32,472 nucleotides of DNA, taken from the NCBI GenBank assembly GCA_009841145.1, contig VXMJ01000034.1:1-32472 (forward strand), written 5' to 3'. The notes beneath the pieces are model-generated. The model was not told where the DNA came from, made no database searches, and was given only the letters and a program-made list of their open reading frames with translations. Below, one piece after another: positions 1 through 8,512 of this stretch. The DNA comes from Caldilineaceae bacterium SB0661_bin_34 (GTDB lineage: Bacteria; Chloroflexota; Anaerolineae; Caldilineales; Caldilineaceae). Position 1 is the first letter of the stretch. Every line of letters begins with the position of its first letter. Position numbers and translations under genes: made by a program.

Positions 1-275
1 TCAAGGACCTGCCCGACGAAGATGAAGTAATCCAATCGTGATGGATTGGTATAAGATGCGTTCAATCTGGTGGCGTACCGATGACAGGTAGTCAAATCGG
101 CCGGCTGCGACACGGTTACACGATGTCTTGGACCGCCAGTGGTCGGTGCTGGGTTGAATCGGTTCACAGGATGCAGACGGGGAAGTCAGCCATGTTCCCC
201 GAACTAGCTTCAGTGTGAAAGGTTTAGCGATTTCCCGTGGCAAGACTTGGAATGCTTACCCACAAGGTGGTACCC

Positions 276-2054
276 ATGAGGCGGGTTGTAGTCTGGTTGG
301 TTTTGGTGGTGCCGACAATCCTGTGGCTGTTCATGGGGCGCCCGGCATGGGCACTCGAATGTCACCAGGAGATTTTGTTCTACGACGACCGGGAAGCCGA
401 GAAAATCCACGCGGAAGCTGATCGCTTCGCTGACAAAAGACATTTGGCTTGGGGTGCGAAAACATGCCCTATCGACACCAACAAGCGTTGGCTGACCACT
501 TGGGTGCAGGTGCGATTGGAGGATGGCACAACCGGATGGCTTGACGAAAACGATCTGGTCACTCTCGCGGAATTCCACGACAGCGTGCGCAACCGCTACG
601 CTGCCAGCATGTCGCAACTAAAGACCTTGCTTACCGAAGTTGACAGCTTGGAAGTCGTCATACAAGACCTCGGAATCGACATCCAACAGCCGGACCTGAG
701 AGCCACCCTGCTCTCATGGGTGGAGCCGGCTCCGCTGGCGGAAGATGAAGCGCCGGGTAAAACCCAAACATCCACTCCCGATCCGTCACCATCTACCGAC
801 ACGGCCCCCACTCTGGGTACGACGCCGTACATCATCCGCTCCGGCGATAGCCTTCGTCAGATTGCAGAGGTTCACAACACCACGATTGCCGAAATCCTGA
901 AGTTGAACCCCGAAATCGCGAATCCCAATCAGCTGTTCGTTGGAAGCACGATCCTGGTACCCGACGCGGAGGCGAAGGATGCAGCACCACCCAATAAAGA
1001 CCAGGTACCTGCACCCAATCCGACACCCGTTACTGCTACCACTCCCAAGGCGGGTACGACGCCGTACGTCATCCGCTCCGGCGATAGCCTTCGTCAGATT
1101 GCAGAGGTTCACAACACCACGATTGCCGAAATCCTGAAGTTGAACCCCGAAATCACCAACCCTAATCAGCTGCGCGTTGGGATCACGATCCTGTTGCCCG
1201 GCGCGGAGTCGAAGGGTGCGGTGCGGTCCACCAGCACCCCTGTCCCCCAGGTTCCAGAAGTGCTGCAGGCCACCGGTACAACCCACAGGAACATGTTGGC
1301 CCGGCTGCCGGTTGGGAACCGTTCACACCACGGCTCCTACGACAGGGATGCATGGGTACATTGGGTTGATGACGACGGCGACTGCGAAAACGCCAGGGCC
1401 GAGGTCCTGATCGCCGAGAGCCGGCAGATTGTCACCTACCGTTCAAACGGATGCACCGTTGACACGGGTTTTTGGGTTGGACCCTGGGGAGGGCGGACCT
1501 TAACCCACGCCAGACAAGTGGACATCGATCACCACGTGCCACTCTACAATGCCCACATCTCCGGCGGCCATGCTTGGAGCGCGAGCCAAAAACGGGCTTA
1601 TGCCAACGATTTGGCTCTGGCATCGGCGCTCCAAGCTACCGAAAGCGGGGTCAATCGGGCCAAGGGCGGCGAAGCGCCCGACGAGTGGAAGCCCCCGGTG
1701 CAACTTTCTTGGTGCCGGTACGCCCAAGACTGGATCGAAGTCAAACACAAGTACAGCCTGTTGGTAACTCAGGCCGAGAAATCTGCCCTGTCGTCCATGT
1801 TGGATTCCTGCACGGACCAACCCTACGTGCCACCGGTCCAGCCTGTACAACCAACTCCGGTGCCGCCAGCGCAGGCAACTCCAATTCCCCCGGTCAGTGC
1901 GCCGCAGTCCGAATTCCCTCCCCCGCGTCGGCAGGGACGGTACTGCAATGACTTCGACACCCGGGCCCAGTACGAAGCGTTTTATGCCGGCCGAAAAAAG
2001 CCCGACAGCCACGACCGGGACAGCGATGGCCTTTACTGCGAAGATCTGAACTAA
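276..2054 (+). CDS. Secreted LysM-HNH nuclease with C-terminal Excalibur domain
   Basis: A 592-residue exported protein that probably binds the cell wall or another glycan and cuts nucleic acid outside the cell. The start at 276 is chosen because AAGGTGG lies 5 nt upstream and a classic signal peptide follows (RR, hydrophobic stretch, cleavage near AWA). After it come an SH3-like segment (about residues 28-100), two LysM repeats (about 184-228 and 264-307), and an HNH/DUF1524-type nuclease domain with DIDHHVPL at 416-423. A Pro-rich linker leads to an Excalibur calcium-binding domain (about 556-592) with DRDSDG and paired Cys. The HNH domain resembles secreted actinobacterial-type nucleases (family knowledge). 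Targeting of the wall by LysM is inferred. The nuclease could serve nutrient scavenging, biofilm DNA turnover or competition. The two LysM copies are nearly identical in DNA. The domain calls are firm; the biological role is open. Confidence 0.85.
   Translation: MRRVVVWLVLVVPTILWLFMGRPAWALECHQEILFYDDREAEKIHAEADRFADKRHLAWGAKTCPIDTNKRWLTTWVQVRLEDGTTGWLDENDLVTLAEFHDSVRNRYAASMSQLKTLLTEVDSLEVVIQDLGIDIQQPDLRATLLSWVEPAPLAEDEAPGKTQTSTPDPSPSTDTAPTLGTTPYIIRSGDSLRQIAEVHNTTIAEILKLNPEIANPNQLFVGSTILVPDAEAKDAAPPNKDQVPAPNPTPVTATTPKAGTTPYVIRSGDSLRQIAEVHNTTIAEILKLNPEITNPNQLRVGITILLPGAESKGAVRSTSTPVPQVPEVLQATGTTHRNMLARLPVGNRSHHGSYDRDAWVHWVDDDGDCENARAEVLIAESRQIVTYRSNGCTVDTGFWVGPWGGRTLTHARQVDIDHHVPLYNAHISGGHAWSASQKRAYANDLALASALQATESGVNRAKGGEAPDEWKPPVQLSWCRYAQDWIEVKHKYSLLVTQAEKSALSSMLDSCTDQPYVPPVQPVQPTPVPPAQATPIPPVSAPQSEFPPPRRQGRYCNDFDTRAQYEAFYAGRKKPDSHDRDSDGLYCEDLN
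815..917 (+). repeat. Direct repeat copy 1 encoding LysM 1
   Basis: A 103-bp stretch that recurs at 1052-1154 with a single visible difference (A at 831, G at 1068). It encodes the core of the first LysM motif. The offset of 237 bp is a multiple of three, so both copies stay in frame. Confidence 0.9.
1052..1154 (+). repeat. Direct repeat copy 2 encoding LysM 2
   Basis: The second copy of the 103-bp repeat, encoding the second LysM motif. Identity also extends across silent positions, whereas the linker between the copies is not repeated. That pattern points to recent duplication or gene conversion rather than selection on protein sequence alone. Confidence 0.9.
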
Positions 2055-2295
2055 TAACGGTTGTACTTGTTCGAGTTGGTTGCAGTTGAGGTGTTGCTGG
2101 CGGTAGTCGCAACACAAGACTACCCACTGTTGGCAGCGGTGCAGCGCGACTAGGTCGCTCTGTTCAGCATGCGGTTGCCCGGCTCCGTGAAGCCGGAGAG
2201 CGCGCGCGACCTCGAAGGTCCCGAGGCGGGTGGCGGCTTGCCGGGCGATCGGACGGCTACGGCGGTGATGGTCTGCGGATTGGGAACGGTCGTGA

Positions 2296-3507
2296 CTACC
2301 GCCCGCGCGGGGGTGGGGTGTGGTCCGGTCCGTGGTCGTGGTTGGGTTTATCCGGCCGCAATAGGGACTGCCATGCGTGCGGTGCCTGCCGCACGTGCAG
2401 GATGCGGTCCTGCACGTTGTCCGGCGGGCCGTGCCGGTGCCAGTGTGTCGTGATGCGGTCCAGATCCGCCGGGGGCAGCATCGAGCCCACTTGGGCCTCC
2501 AGCAGGGCGACGGCCAGCAGTGTCCGCTCCTGCTCGGCCTGTGTCCGTTCCTGCTCGGCCTGTTCCCGTTCCCGTTCCTCGTCGGTCCGGGTATCGCGCC
2601 AGTAGCGCTGTGCCTCGTCCCACCACTGGAAGCGGAAGTCCTGCCGCGCCTGCACCGGATCCCGGGGTGGCAGCAGGCGGACGAGCCCCCCGAACACATC
2701 GCTCCGGAACACCGCCGGGTCTGTTCCGGCCACTCGGCTTTCCCGGTAGATGCCGTCCTCCAGTCGGTACACGACCATCCCCGGCGGCGCATCGGGAGCC
2801 TCGGGGTTGAGCAGGCCGCCTAGGACATCGCACAGCACATACTCGGCGATGCCGAGATGTTCGTACAACCGCCGCTTGCCCCCTAGATCCCGCGCGGCCG
2901 TGGAGTTCGACAGGAGCTCGCCCACCAGGGCCGGGACGGGGTGGCCGGCGGCGACATCGATGTCGTAGGAGGTGTCCCAAATCTGGTGGTCCGACAACAC
3001 CGTGCCGGGTACCAGGACTGCCAGATCCGGTTCGACTTGGATGCTGGGTTTCCGCAGCTTGGTGTACAGCCCAGCGGCTGCGCCCTGTTCCGGACCGAAA
3101 TGCAGTCTCGGTTCCAGCACCACACGCCGCCCGAGCGCGGCGAGCAGGGTCGTGAGCATCGCTACATTCAGGAACCTGTTCTTCGGTGTTTCGGGGCTCA
3201 CCGTGCCGTCCTCGTTGAGCTCGAGACGCGTGACGGCATCGTGGCTGTAGTCGGGGTCCGTGGTCCAGTCGAGGTCGTACTCGTGGGCGATGTCGTACGG
3301 ATAGGCTGGATTGAAGTGGGGCAGCTGTTCAAGATCGGTCTGCCACTCCGCCACGTGATCCCGACGTAGCGCGATCAGCGCTTCCCGTTGCGCGCGTGTC
3401 ATATGGGGATCGTTGACGGCAATCGGTACCGCAGGAGCCGCAGCCTGTTCCTTACCGTTGGCATCCGCCGTGATCGGAGGATGTTCCCGCACCTCAACCG
3501 CAGCCAT
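2296..3507 (-). CDS. Uma2-family PD-(D/E)XK endonuclease-like protein (paralog 1)
   Basis: A 403-residue protein of the Uma2 (DUF820) family, a group with a PD-(D/E)XK nuclease fold that is expanded in Cyanobacteria and Chloroflexota and has no settled role. Visible core residues (numbered from the start used here) are the PD at 160-161, E197 in GELLSNST, and K211 in GGKRRLY followed by LGIAEY. The C-terminus has a Glu/Arg/Gln heptad stretch and then a helical tail. An upstream ATG at 3540 lies inside a probable -10 box (TAGAAT on the minus strand, 3544-3539). The ATG at 3507 is therefore preferred; GGGAGA precedes it. The N-terminal module (HEYDLDWTTDP) and the tail are shared with the gene at 13863, so the two are paralogs. 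It may be a restriction-type, regulatory or mobile nuclease. Confidence 0.8.
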   Translation of the reverse strand: MAAVEVREHPPITADANGKEQAAAPAVPIAVNDPHMTRAQREALIALRRDHVAEWQTDLEQLPHFNPAYPYDIAHEYDLDWTTDPDYSHDAVTRLELNEDGTVSPETPKNRFLNVAMLTTLLAALGRRVVLEPRLHFGPEQGAAAGLYTKLRKPSIQVEPDLAVLVPGTVLSDHQIWDTSYDIDVAAGHPVPALVGELLSNSTAARDLGGKRRLYEHLGIAEYVLCDVLGGLLNPEAPDAPPGMVVYRLEDGIYRESRVAGTDPAVFRSDVFGGLVRLLPPRDPVQARQDFRFQWWDEAQRYWRDTRTDEEREREQAEQERTQAEQERTLLAVALLEAQVGSMLPPADLDRITTHWHRHGPPDNVQDRILHVRQAPHAWQSLLRPDKPNHDHGPDHTPPPRGR

Positions 3508-3538
3508 CTCACCGTCTCCCGGTCCAAGTAGAGGCTCC

Positions 3539-3544
3539 ATTCTA
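3539..3544 (-). promoter_or_regulatory. Probable -10 box for the Uma2 gene
   Basis: TAGAAT on the minus strand, in the context AGTAGAATGGAG, the same context as the box in front of the gene ending at 29103. Transcription would start near 3532, about 25 nt before the ATG at 3507. No TTGACA-like -35 is visible. Confidence 0.4.
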
Positions 3545-3801
3545 CTTTGGCCCGCTGTGGCCTTTACGGCTGGCTGCCGTATCTCAAACCTGGTCTCGAC
3601 GGCACATTCCGGAAAGTCCGGCCCATGGACGCTCCAACGGTGTGCCCGCGGATGGGCGATGTCGAAGCTGCATGGTTACACTCCCCGTCCCTTCGGTTCC
3701 CCGGCGATCCATGTTGGCTCGTTGGCCAGGGCGATCCGGCCTTCCGAACTCACATTCCAAGTCGGACAGAACCGTTTGTCACGGGAGGGCAGTGGGTCAA
3801 T

Positions 3802-4938
3802 TCACAGACAGGATAGCTTCGTCAGGACATGCGCGAGCCGTTCCGCCAGCAAGTCGATGTGCGCAACCGCATCTTCATGGCCAATCGACCAGGCGGTGAT
3901 GTTTTTTGTCATGACTTCCTCCGCGAAGGGATCGGTGCGGAATTGTTCCGTCCACTGTCCCAGCGCAGTGCGCAAGTTCGCATCCAAGTCCGGGTAGTAC
4001 TCGGTTATGGCTTCGCCAAACGTAAATTCCTTGGTGCCGTACCATCCGATACCCTCCCTGGAAGGAGAATATAGCCAGGCAATGGAGAAGGGCCTCCATG
4101 AGCACCGGGCCTTGATGGCAACGCTGGTTTGCCCCCAGTTGACCACTCCTTTGTCCTCGGCGATGTCCAGGAGTCGAATGGCGGCTTCGCGGGTAGCTTG
4201 GTCGGGAAATTCGTCCAGGAACACTTCCCTTGTCAGCTGACGTGTTGGTGCCGAGACGGTTCGGGAGCCTTTGGAACTGCCCCCGAAGACCCGCGGAACC
4301 AAGATTTGCATCGAATGGTTCCGATAGCGCTTGATCTCGACCGTTCGCACTTCAACATTGGGCATCTGGGAGTCGAGGAATTCCACAATTTGCTTGAGAG
4401 GGGCGGGAATGTCGTCCGCTACGATGAGCAGGCGCAGGCGAACCGCGTCCAGGTTGGTAGCCACCTTTTGCCAGAAGGCGTCTGCATCTGGTTCGCTGTC
4501 GGACTGCAGCAGTTCACCGAGAACTTCCTGTGGAGACTGCTCTTGTGCTCTTGCAGCGTCTTCGAAGGCCCTGCGCATTCCGTCGGCACTCCAGGAAAGC
4601 CCCGCGTGCGCGGCGTATTCCAATATCTGTCCCACTACGGTACGGCGGATTCCCGGATTGGCTCCGCGTTTCACTTCAACCAGAGTGGGGATGGCGTCCT
4701 GATCCACCAGCAAATGGTCAACAGCCCACCAGTCAACCTCCCCCGCGGCCTGGGCTATGCCCTGCTCCCGTGCAATCACCATCCAGCGCCGGGGTGCACC
4801 AGGGTTCAATTGTTCGCCATCCAGCAATTCAGGACGTGCTGCCAGTAGTATCTGTAGTTCCTCTTCACTGGAGAATCTCTCTTCTTCCAGCGAGTCCAGT
4901 TCGCCTTCCCGGCCCTGGACAAAGATACGTTCACCCAT
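3802..4938 (-). CDS. NucS/RecB-like PD-(D/E)XK domain protein
   Basis: A 378-residue cytoplasmic protein of unknown role with a nuclease-like N-terminal half. EEELQILLAARPELL (27-41 region) and VDHLLVDQ precede LVEVKR, giving a D74 ... E88-x-K90 constellation typical of PD-(D/E)XK enzymes, with RRTVVGQILEYAAHA after it. The C-terminal half (about 230-378) has no motif I recognise. The start is supported by GGAGG 7 nt upstream. Similar proteins are widespread as uncharacterised relatives of NucS/DUF91 (family knowledge). The gene is transcribed leftward, with about 300 bp separating it from the Uma2 gene. Its base composition looks less GC-rich than that of the core genes, which suggests acquisition. 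Defence or DNA repair is possible but not shown. Confidence 0.7.
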   Translation of the reverse strand: MGERIFVQGREGELDSLEEERFSSEEELQILLAARPELLDGEQLNPGAPRRWMVIAREQGIAQAAGEVDWWAVDHLLVDQDAIPTLVEVKRGANPGIRRTVVGQILEYAAHAGLSWSADGMRRAFEDAARAQEQSPQEVLGELLQSDSEPDADAFWQKVATNLDAVRLRLLIVADDIPAPLKQIVEFLDSQMPNVEVRTVEIKRYRNHSMQILVPRVFGGSSKGSRTVSAPTRQLTREVFLDEFPDQATREAAIRLLDIAEDKGVVNWGQTSVAIKARCSWRPFSIAWLYSPSREGIGWYGTKEFTFGEAITEYYPDLDANLRTALGQWTEQFRTDPFAEEVMTKNITAWSIGHEDAVAHIDLLAERLAHVLTKLSCL

Positions 4939-5498
4939 TGACCGCCCTCCGATTCCCTTGTATGGAGCGCACCTTTTGTTTGGACCTACGGAACATGCCG
5001 TGTCTCACCGTTCTCAGGTTGCACAGACGGCCGCTGTCAAGAGAGACTGACACATGGTTTGTTCCTGCCGTGCGCCATAACCATGGTAGGGGCGAATTGC
5101 TGGTTTCGTGTGCACAGGGCATTCGCAACAACGCTCTTGACGTTTTAGTGGCACCGCAACTGAGAGCTTTGAGATTGCAGATGTCTTGTCATTCAGGCAT
5201 TGATTGCGGCCCTTGATGGCATGGGGGCCCGAGTCAGGATATTGTCAGAGTCGGGAGTTGGCGGAGATGAGATTCGTGACTTTGCTGATACGCAATGTCA
5301 GTTTCCTGAAGTTGCACTCGGCGTCGTGTGCTGCGACCGCGTGACTGCCTACCGCACCATCTGCCGGTTCTTTGCCCGGCCAGTTGCCGGTCGAATTCAG
5401 CCGGTATGCGATTGAACCACCGATTGTTCGAGCGTGTACCTGTCACAGTCAATTTTTCGGTGTAGGATCGAAGCGTCCAGTCCGTAATCGAAGCGAAC
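4939..5498. other. 560-bp divergent intergenic region
   Basis: This lies between two divergently oriented nuclease-like genes. No convincing coding frame or RNA gene is visible. TGTAGGAT at 5461-5468, about 30 nt before the ATG at 5499, is a plausible -10 for the rightward gene. The region is noticeably AT-richer than the coding DNA on either side. Confidence 0.4.
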
Positions 5499-7256
5499 AT
5501 GGTCATGTCTTCCGACAGTCCCCAGCCCTCCCTAAACCCGGAGCGGTCCGAATTCTTGCGGATCCGGCGTGGAGGCAGTCTGTACATCGATAAGACCCAC
5601 CATTTTCAAACCCTCTTGGCACACAATCCCCAGGATCACTTCACGCTTCAGAATCCCTACGTGTTCCTGGCCCGTCCCCGGCGCTTCGGCAAGTCCCTCC
5701 TGGTGACAACCCTGGAGGCCTTCTTCCAGGGCGAGGTGCCGATTGATCCCCGCTATCTGAACGGCCACAACCCGCCGCCAACCCTGAGCAAGGCGGAGTT
5801 GTTCCGCGGCACGGCTGCGGCCGACACCGCCGAGGACCGGGGCTTCCATCCGGTCGTCCGGTTGAACATGGCCAACACACCGGCTGATGCACCGGAGGAA
5901 CTGAAGGCCAACCTGCTGGAGATGCTGGGCAGCCAGTACACCCTGTGGAGACGCCGCGGCATCAACGTCGGTCTGGAACCTGTCAATGAATCCGGGGTTG
6001 TCAAGTTCCCAACCGATCCGGCTGTCAGCCCGGCCCAGCGCCTGGAGGATCTGGTAGTCCAGCTCAAGGCGCGCTACGGGACCAACCCCGTCGTCCTGGT
6101 CGACGAGTACGATGCACCTCTGGTGCACCTGCTGGGCAAGGACGCGGACCCCGAACCTATCCTGGATGTCCTGCGCACCTTCTACGTCAAGCTCAAGAGC
6201 CTTGAAGCCGACCTGCACTTCGTCTTCGTCACCGGCATTACCCGCTTCGCCCGCGTCAGCCTGTTCTCGGCCCTCAACAACCTGCGGGACATCTCCTGGG
6301 AACCCGCCTACGCGACCCTGTGCGGCTTTACCGAACAGGAGGTCCGGACCGCACTGTATCCTCACCTTGCCAATGCCGCCGCTCACCTCGACCTATCCTT
6401 TGAGGACATGATGCGGAAAGTACGCCGCCACTACAACGGCTATCATTTCAGTCTCCCCGGCAACAGCGAGAGCGTCTACAACCCCTTTACCCTGGCCTCA
6501 TGCCTCCAGGACCTGCAAGATCGGAACAATGCAGATTGGTGGGCGGTTACCGGATGGCCGAACCACTGGGCCGCCTCCGGCAATCCCATGTTCCTGATCC
6601 GTCTGATGAAGCAGGGCCAGTACCCCCTGCCTGCGGATCCGCCCCCGTGGGAGAGCCTGATGGATACGACCTACAGCTTGGACAGTGTCGACTTCACCCC
6701 CCTCATGTTCCAGACCGGCTACTACACCCTGCACCTGGACTCCAACGACGACTTGTACCTGGACTACCCCAACGACGAGGTGCGCCAGACCTACAACCAT
6801 GCCTTGTTGAAGACCTACCGGCGGTCACCCGACCCGCGCACGCTGCAGGCCATGCACCGGGCGTTGGCCGACGAAAACTGGCAGGGGTTCTGTGATCTCC
6901 TCCACACCTTCCTGGCCGGCGTTCCCGGTGAGAAGTTGCGCCGGGAGACGGACTGCCACCTCGTGCTGCACGTGCTGTGCCAACTCATGCAGGTGGCGTT
7001 CCAGTCGGAAGTGCACCAGGGGGGCGGCCGTTCCGATATGGAGGTTCGCTTCCCCGGACACATCTGTGTCATGGAGTTCAAGTACGGCGAGTCCCCGCAG
7101 GCGGCCCTGGACCAGATCCGGTCGCACGACTACGGCCGCCGACACTTCGGGGGCACGCGCAAGGTGGTGGCCCTGGGCCTCAACTTCATGCCCCGCAACG
7201 GGACGGAACCACCTGCCATCGAGTATGCCGCCTGTGTCCGGTACCAATCCGACTGA
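5499..7256 (+). CDS. AAA-ATPase-like protein with C-terminal PD-(D/E)XK nuclease (DUF1703 type)
   Basis: A 585-residue two-domain protein. The N-terminal domain has the family signature YIDKT (29-33), a Walker-A-like RPRRFGKS (59-66) and a Walker-B-like VLVDEYD (D202). Sensor-like TGITRFARVSLFSALNNL follows. The C-terminal domain shows D513, then E526-F-K528, a PD-(D/E)XK active-site pattern, followed by a Gln/Arg-rich helix. This architecture (AAA-ATPase_like plus PDDEXK_9) is known from many Bacteroidota, Chloroflexota and gammaproteobacterial genomes, often in multiple copies. Its function has not been established there. Both active-site sets are intact, so the gene is probably functional. 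It stands alone on its strand with no partner in the same direction. A mobile, toxin-like or defence role is inferred only from family distribution. Confidence 0.85.
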   Translation: MVMSSDSPQPSLNPERSEFLRIRRGGSLYIDKTHHFQTLLAHNPQDHFTLQNPYVFLARPRRFGKSLLVTTLEAFFQGEVPIDPRYLNGHNPPPTLSKAELFRGTAAADTAEDRGFHPVVRLNMANTPADAPEELKANLLEMLGSQYTLWRRRGINVGLEPVNESGVVKFPTDPAVSPAQRLEDLVVQLKARYGTNPVVLVDEYDAPLVHLLGKDADPEPILDVLRTFYVKLKSLEADLHFVFVTGITRFARVSLFSALNNLRDISWEPAYATLCGFTEQEVRTALYPHLANAAAHLDLSFEDMMRKVRRHYNGYHFSLPGNSESVYNPFTLASCLQDLQDRNNADWWAVTGWPNHWAASGNPMFLIRLMKQGQYPLPADPPPWESLMDTTYSLDSVDFTPLMFQTGYYTLHLDSNDDLYLDYPNDEVRQTYNHALLKTYRRSPDPRTLQAMHRALADENWQGFCDLLHTFLAGVPGEKLRRETDCHLVLHVLCQLMQVAFQSEVHQGGGRSDMEVRFPGHICVMEFKYGESPQAALDQIRSHDYGRRHFGGTRKVVALGLNFMPRNGTEPPAIEYAACVRYQSD

Positions 7257-7399
7257 ATGCATCGTGTCCCTGGAGTGGTAGCCAATGTAGGCACCTCAAT
7301 GAAGATGACTTGCCAAGTATCAACGCTTCGTTGTCTTCGTCGGAAAGGCGTTGCAGATCACGTTCGGTACGGCGGTCCATCCGAAACTCATATGAAGAC

Positions 7400-7732
7400 C
7401 TACGCACCACGATGCTTCTCTCTGTACTCGCCATAAGACAGGGTGCCTTCAACACCGGTCAACTCGTACTCGTCCCGCGCCAATTGGGCTTCTCGGGCAT
7501 CCGTCCAATCATCAATAAGGTTCTGAATCTTCCGCAGGAACTGCAATTGCTCATCCTGATCCTGAAACAAGACTTGCATGGCCTGCACCTGATACATCAA
7601 GGCCTGTATCAGATGCTCTTGTAGTAAGTTCTCCTGCTGCTTGGTATGGGACGGCATGGATGGAGGTGAACTATCGTGGGATGCGGACGGCTTTTGGGCC
7701 ATGGGCACGGTCTCACTCCGATTGAGTGTCAT
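7400..7732 (-). CDS. Small predicted coiled-coil protein, unknown function
   Basis: A 110-residue hydrophilic protein that I do not recognise. It has a Pro/Ser-rich N-terminus, then a Gln/Glu/Leu-rich helical stretch (about 32-85) likely to form a coiled coil, and ends in YGEYREKHRGA. A GTG at 7708, with GGAG 7 nt upstream, is an alternative start giving 102 residues. It points toward the AAA/nuclease gene and ends about 140 bp from its 3' end. Just past its stop, another minus-strand frame (about 7300-7415) reads as charged helix-like protein (RTERDLQRLSDEDNEAL), so the gene may be a frameshifted remnant of something longer. Confidence that it is a real gene is moderate. Confidence 0.45.
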   Translation of the reverse strand: MTLNRSETVPMAQKPSASHDSSPPSMPSHTKQQENLLQEHLIQALMYQVQAMQVLFQDQDEQLQFLRKIQNLIDDWTDAREAQLARDEYELTGVEGTLSYGEYREKHRGA

Positions 7733-8281
7733 GTTCTCACTATTGTTTGTTGACTGATTTTATCCGGAGGCCAACGGCCTCGCTTCCGTATTCCGTCTCC
7801 GGGGCAGGTGCGCCGCCACCAATCGGCTTTCTAGGCGGTTGGTTCCGGGGGGCCGTTCCGTTGTCAGCATTGGGTCATACCTGCGGTCCTATAGGAGGTC
7901 CACCAGGGCTTTCCTGTAGATGTTGGTGTTGGCCACTTGGACACCACCGCTCTGGCCTGCCCTGGGCACCAAACCAGCCTCCCCACAATGATGTGGTCAA
8001 GCAATCGCATTCTGTATGGATCGGTTCTTGAGCAGGAATGTCCAGTTCCATCCGGCTTGTTCGAGCATAGCCGCGATGTTCCATCGGAGAGTTTCCCTAG
8101 TGCACTTAGTGCAGTATTGAGTTTCGGCCTTCCTGCACGCCGAACCCATCCACAGGCGGCACAACCAAAATGGGAACGCGATTGCCTTGATCTCCGTGGC
8201 CGACGATGCTCCGTGTCGGCAGGCCCTAATGTAGAATCGGCAGTTTGCTCGAAACCCGCGCACCCGGATGAGGTGCATTAG
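7733..8281. other. 549-bp intergenic region
   Basis: No coding frame stands out. A short hairpin-capable sequence, GAGGCC AAC GGCCTC, lies near 7764-7778. The right end carries the promoter and ribosome-binding site of the small membrane protein at 8282. Nothing else is recognised. Confidence 0.4.
8209..8237 (+). promoter_or_regulatory. Promoter with TGTAGAAT -10, upstream of small membrane protein-dnaJ
   Basis: CTCCGTG (8209-8215), a 16-bp spacer and TAGAAT (8232-8237) preceded by TG. The same CTCCGTG-16-TAGAAT arrangement, followed by GGCA one base later, occurs at 15356-15384. The predicted start of transcription is near 8244, leaving a leader of about 38 nt. Confidence 0.45.
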
Positions 8282-8473
8282 GTGCATCGGCCGACTGGCG
8301 CTCCCTGGCTGCGGACCTTTCTGGTGTTGTCCGTCGTCATGGTCCTCATCATGGCGATCACGCTGCGAAACTCCTTTGCCTCGGGAAGGGAGATCGTGGT
8401 GTTGACGGGGGTGGTTTTGGTGCTGGCGGCGCTCTGCACCTGGATCATCTCCATCGGTTCCGGTGCGGATTGA
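8282..8473 (+). CDS. Small two-helix membrane protein upstream of dnaJ
   Basis: A 63-residue protein with two hydrophobic segments (about residues 9-25 and 38-57) joined by a short polar loop, so probably an inner-membrane hairpin. It starts at GTG 8282, with GATGAGG about 8 nt upstream. It lies 39 bp before dnaJ on the same strand behind a credible promoter, so the two are probably co-transcribed. No family is recognised. Small membrane proteins next to chaperone genes are often missed in annotation. The ribosome-binding site and paired transmembrane segments make it likely to be real. Its role is unknown. Confidence 0.6.
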   Translation: MHRPTGAPWLRTFLVLSVVMVLIMAITLRNSFASGREIVVLTGVVLVLAALCTWIISIGSGAD

Positions 8474-8512
8474 CGGTTCCCAACTTCCCTCCTGCGGCTC
8501 TGACCTGACCCC

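Noticed and set aside
3..41. Possible C-terminal end of an upstream gene (frame KDLPDEDEVIQS then TGA)
   Set aside because: Only 12 codons are visible and other frames also end nearby. Composition is suggestive, but too short to call.
2102..2124. Hairpin GGTAGTC/GACTACC after the secreted nuclease gene
   Set aside because: A 7-bp stem with no following T-run. It could be chance, so it is not called a terminator.
1500..2792. Long minus-strand open frame spanning the 3' half of the secreted nuclease and into the Uma2 gene
   Set aside because: Arg/Ser/Pro-rich low-complexity translation typical of an out-of-frame reading. It crosses two well-supported genes.
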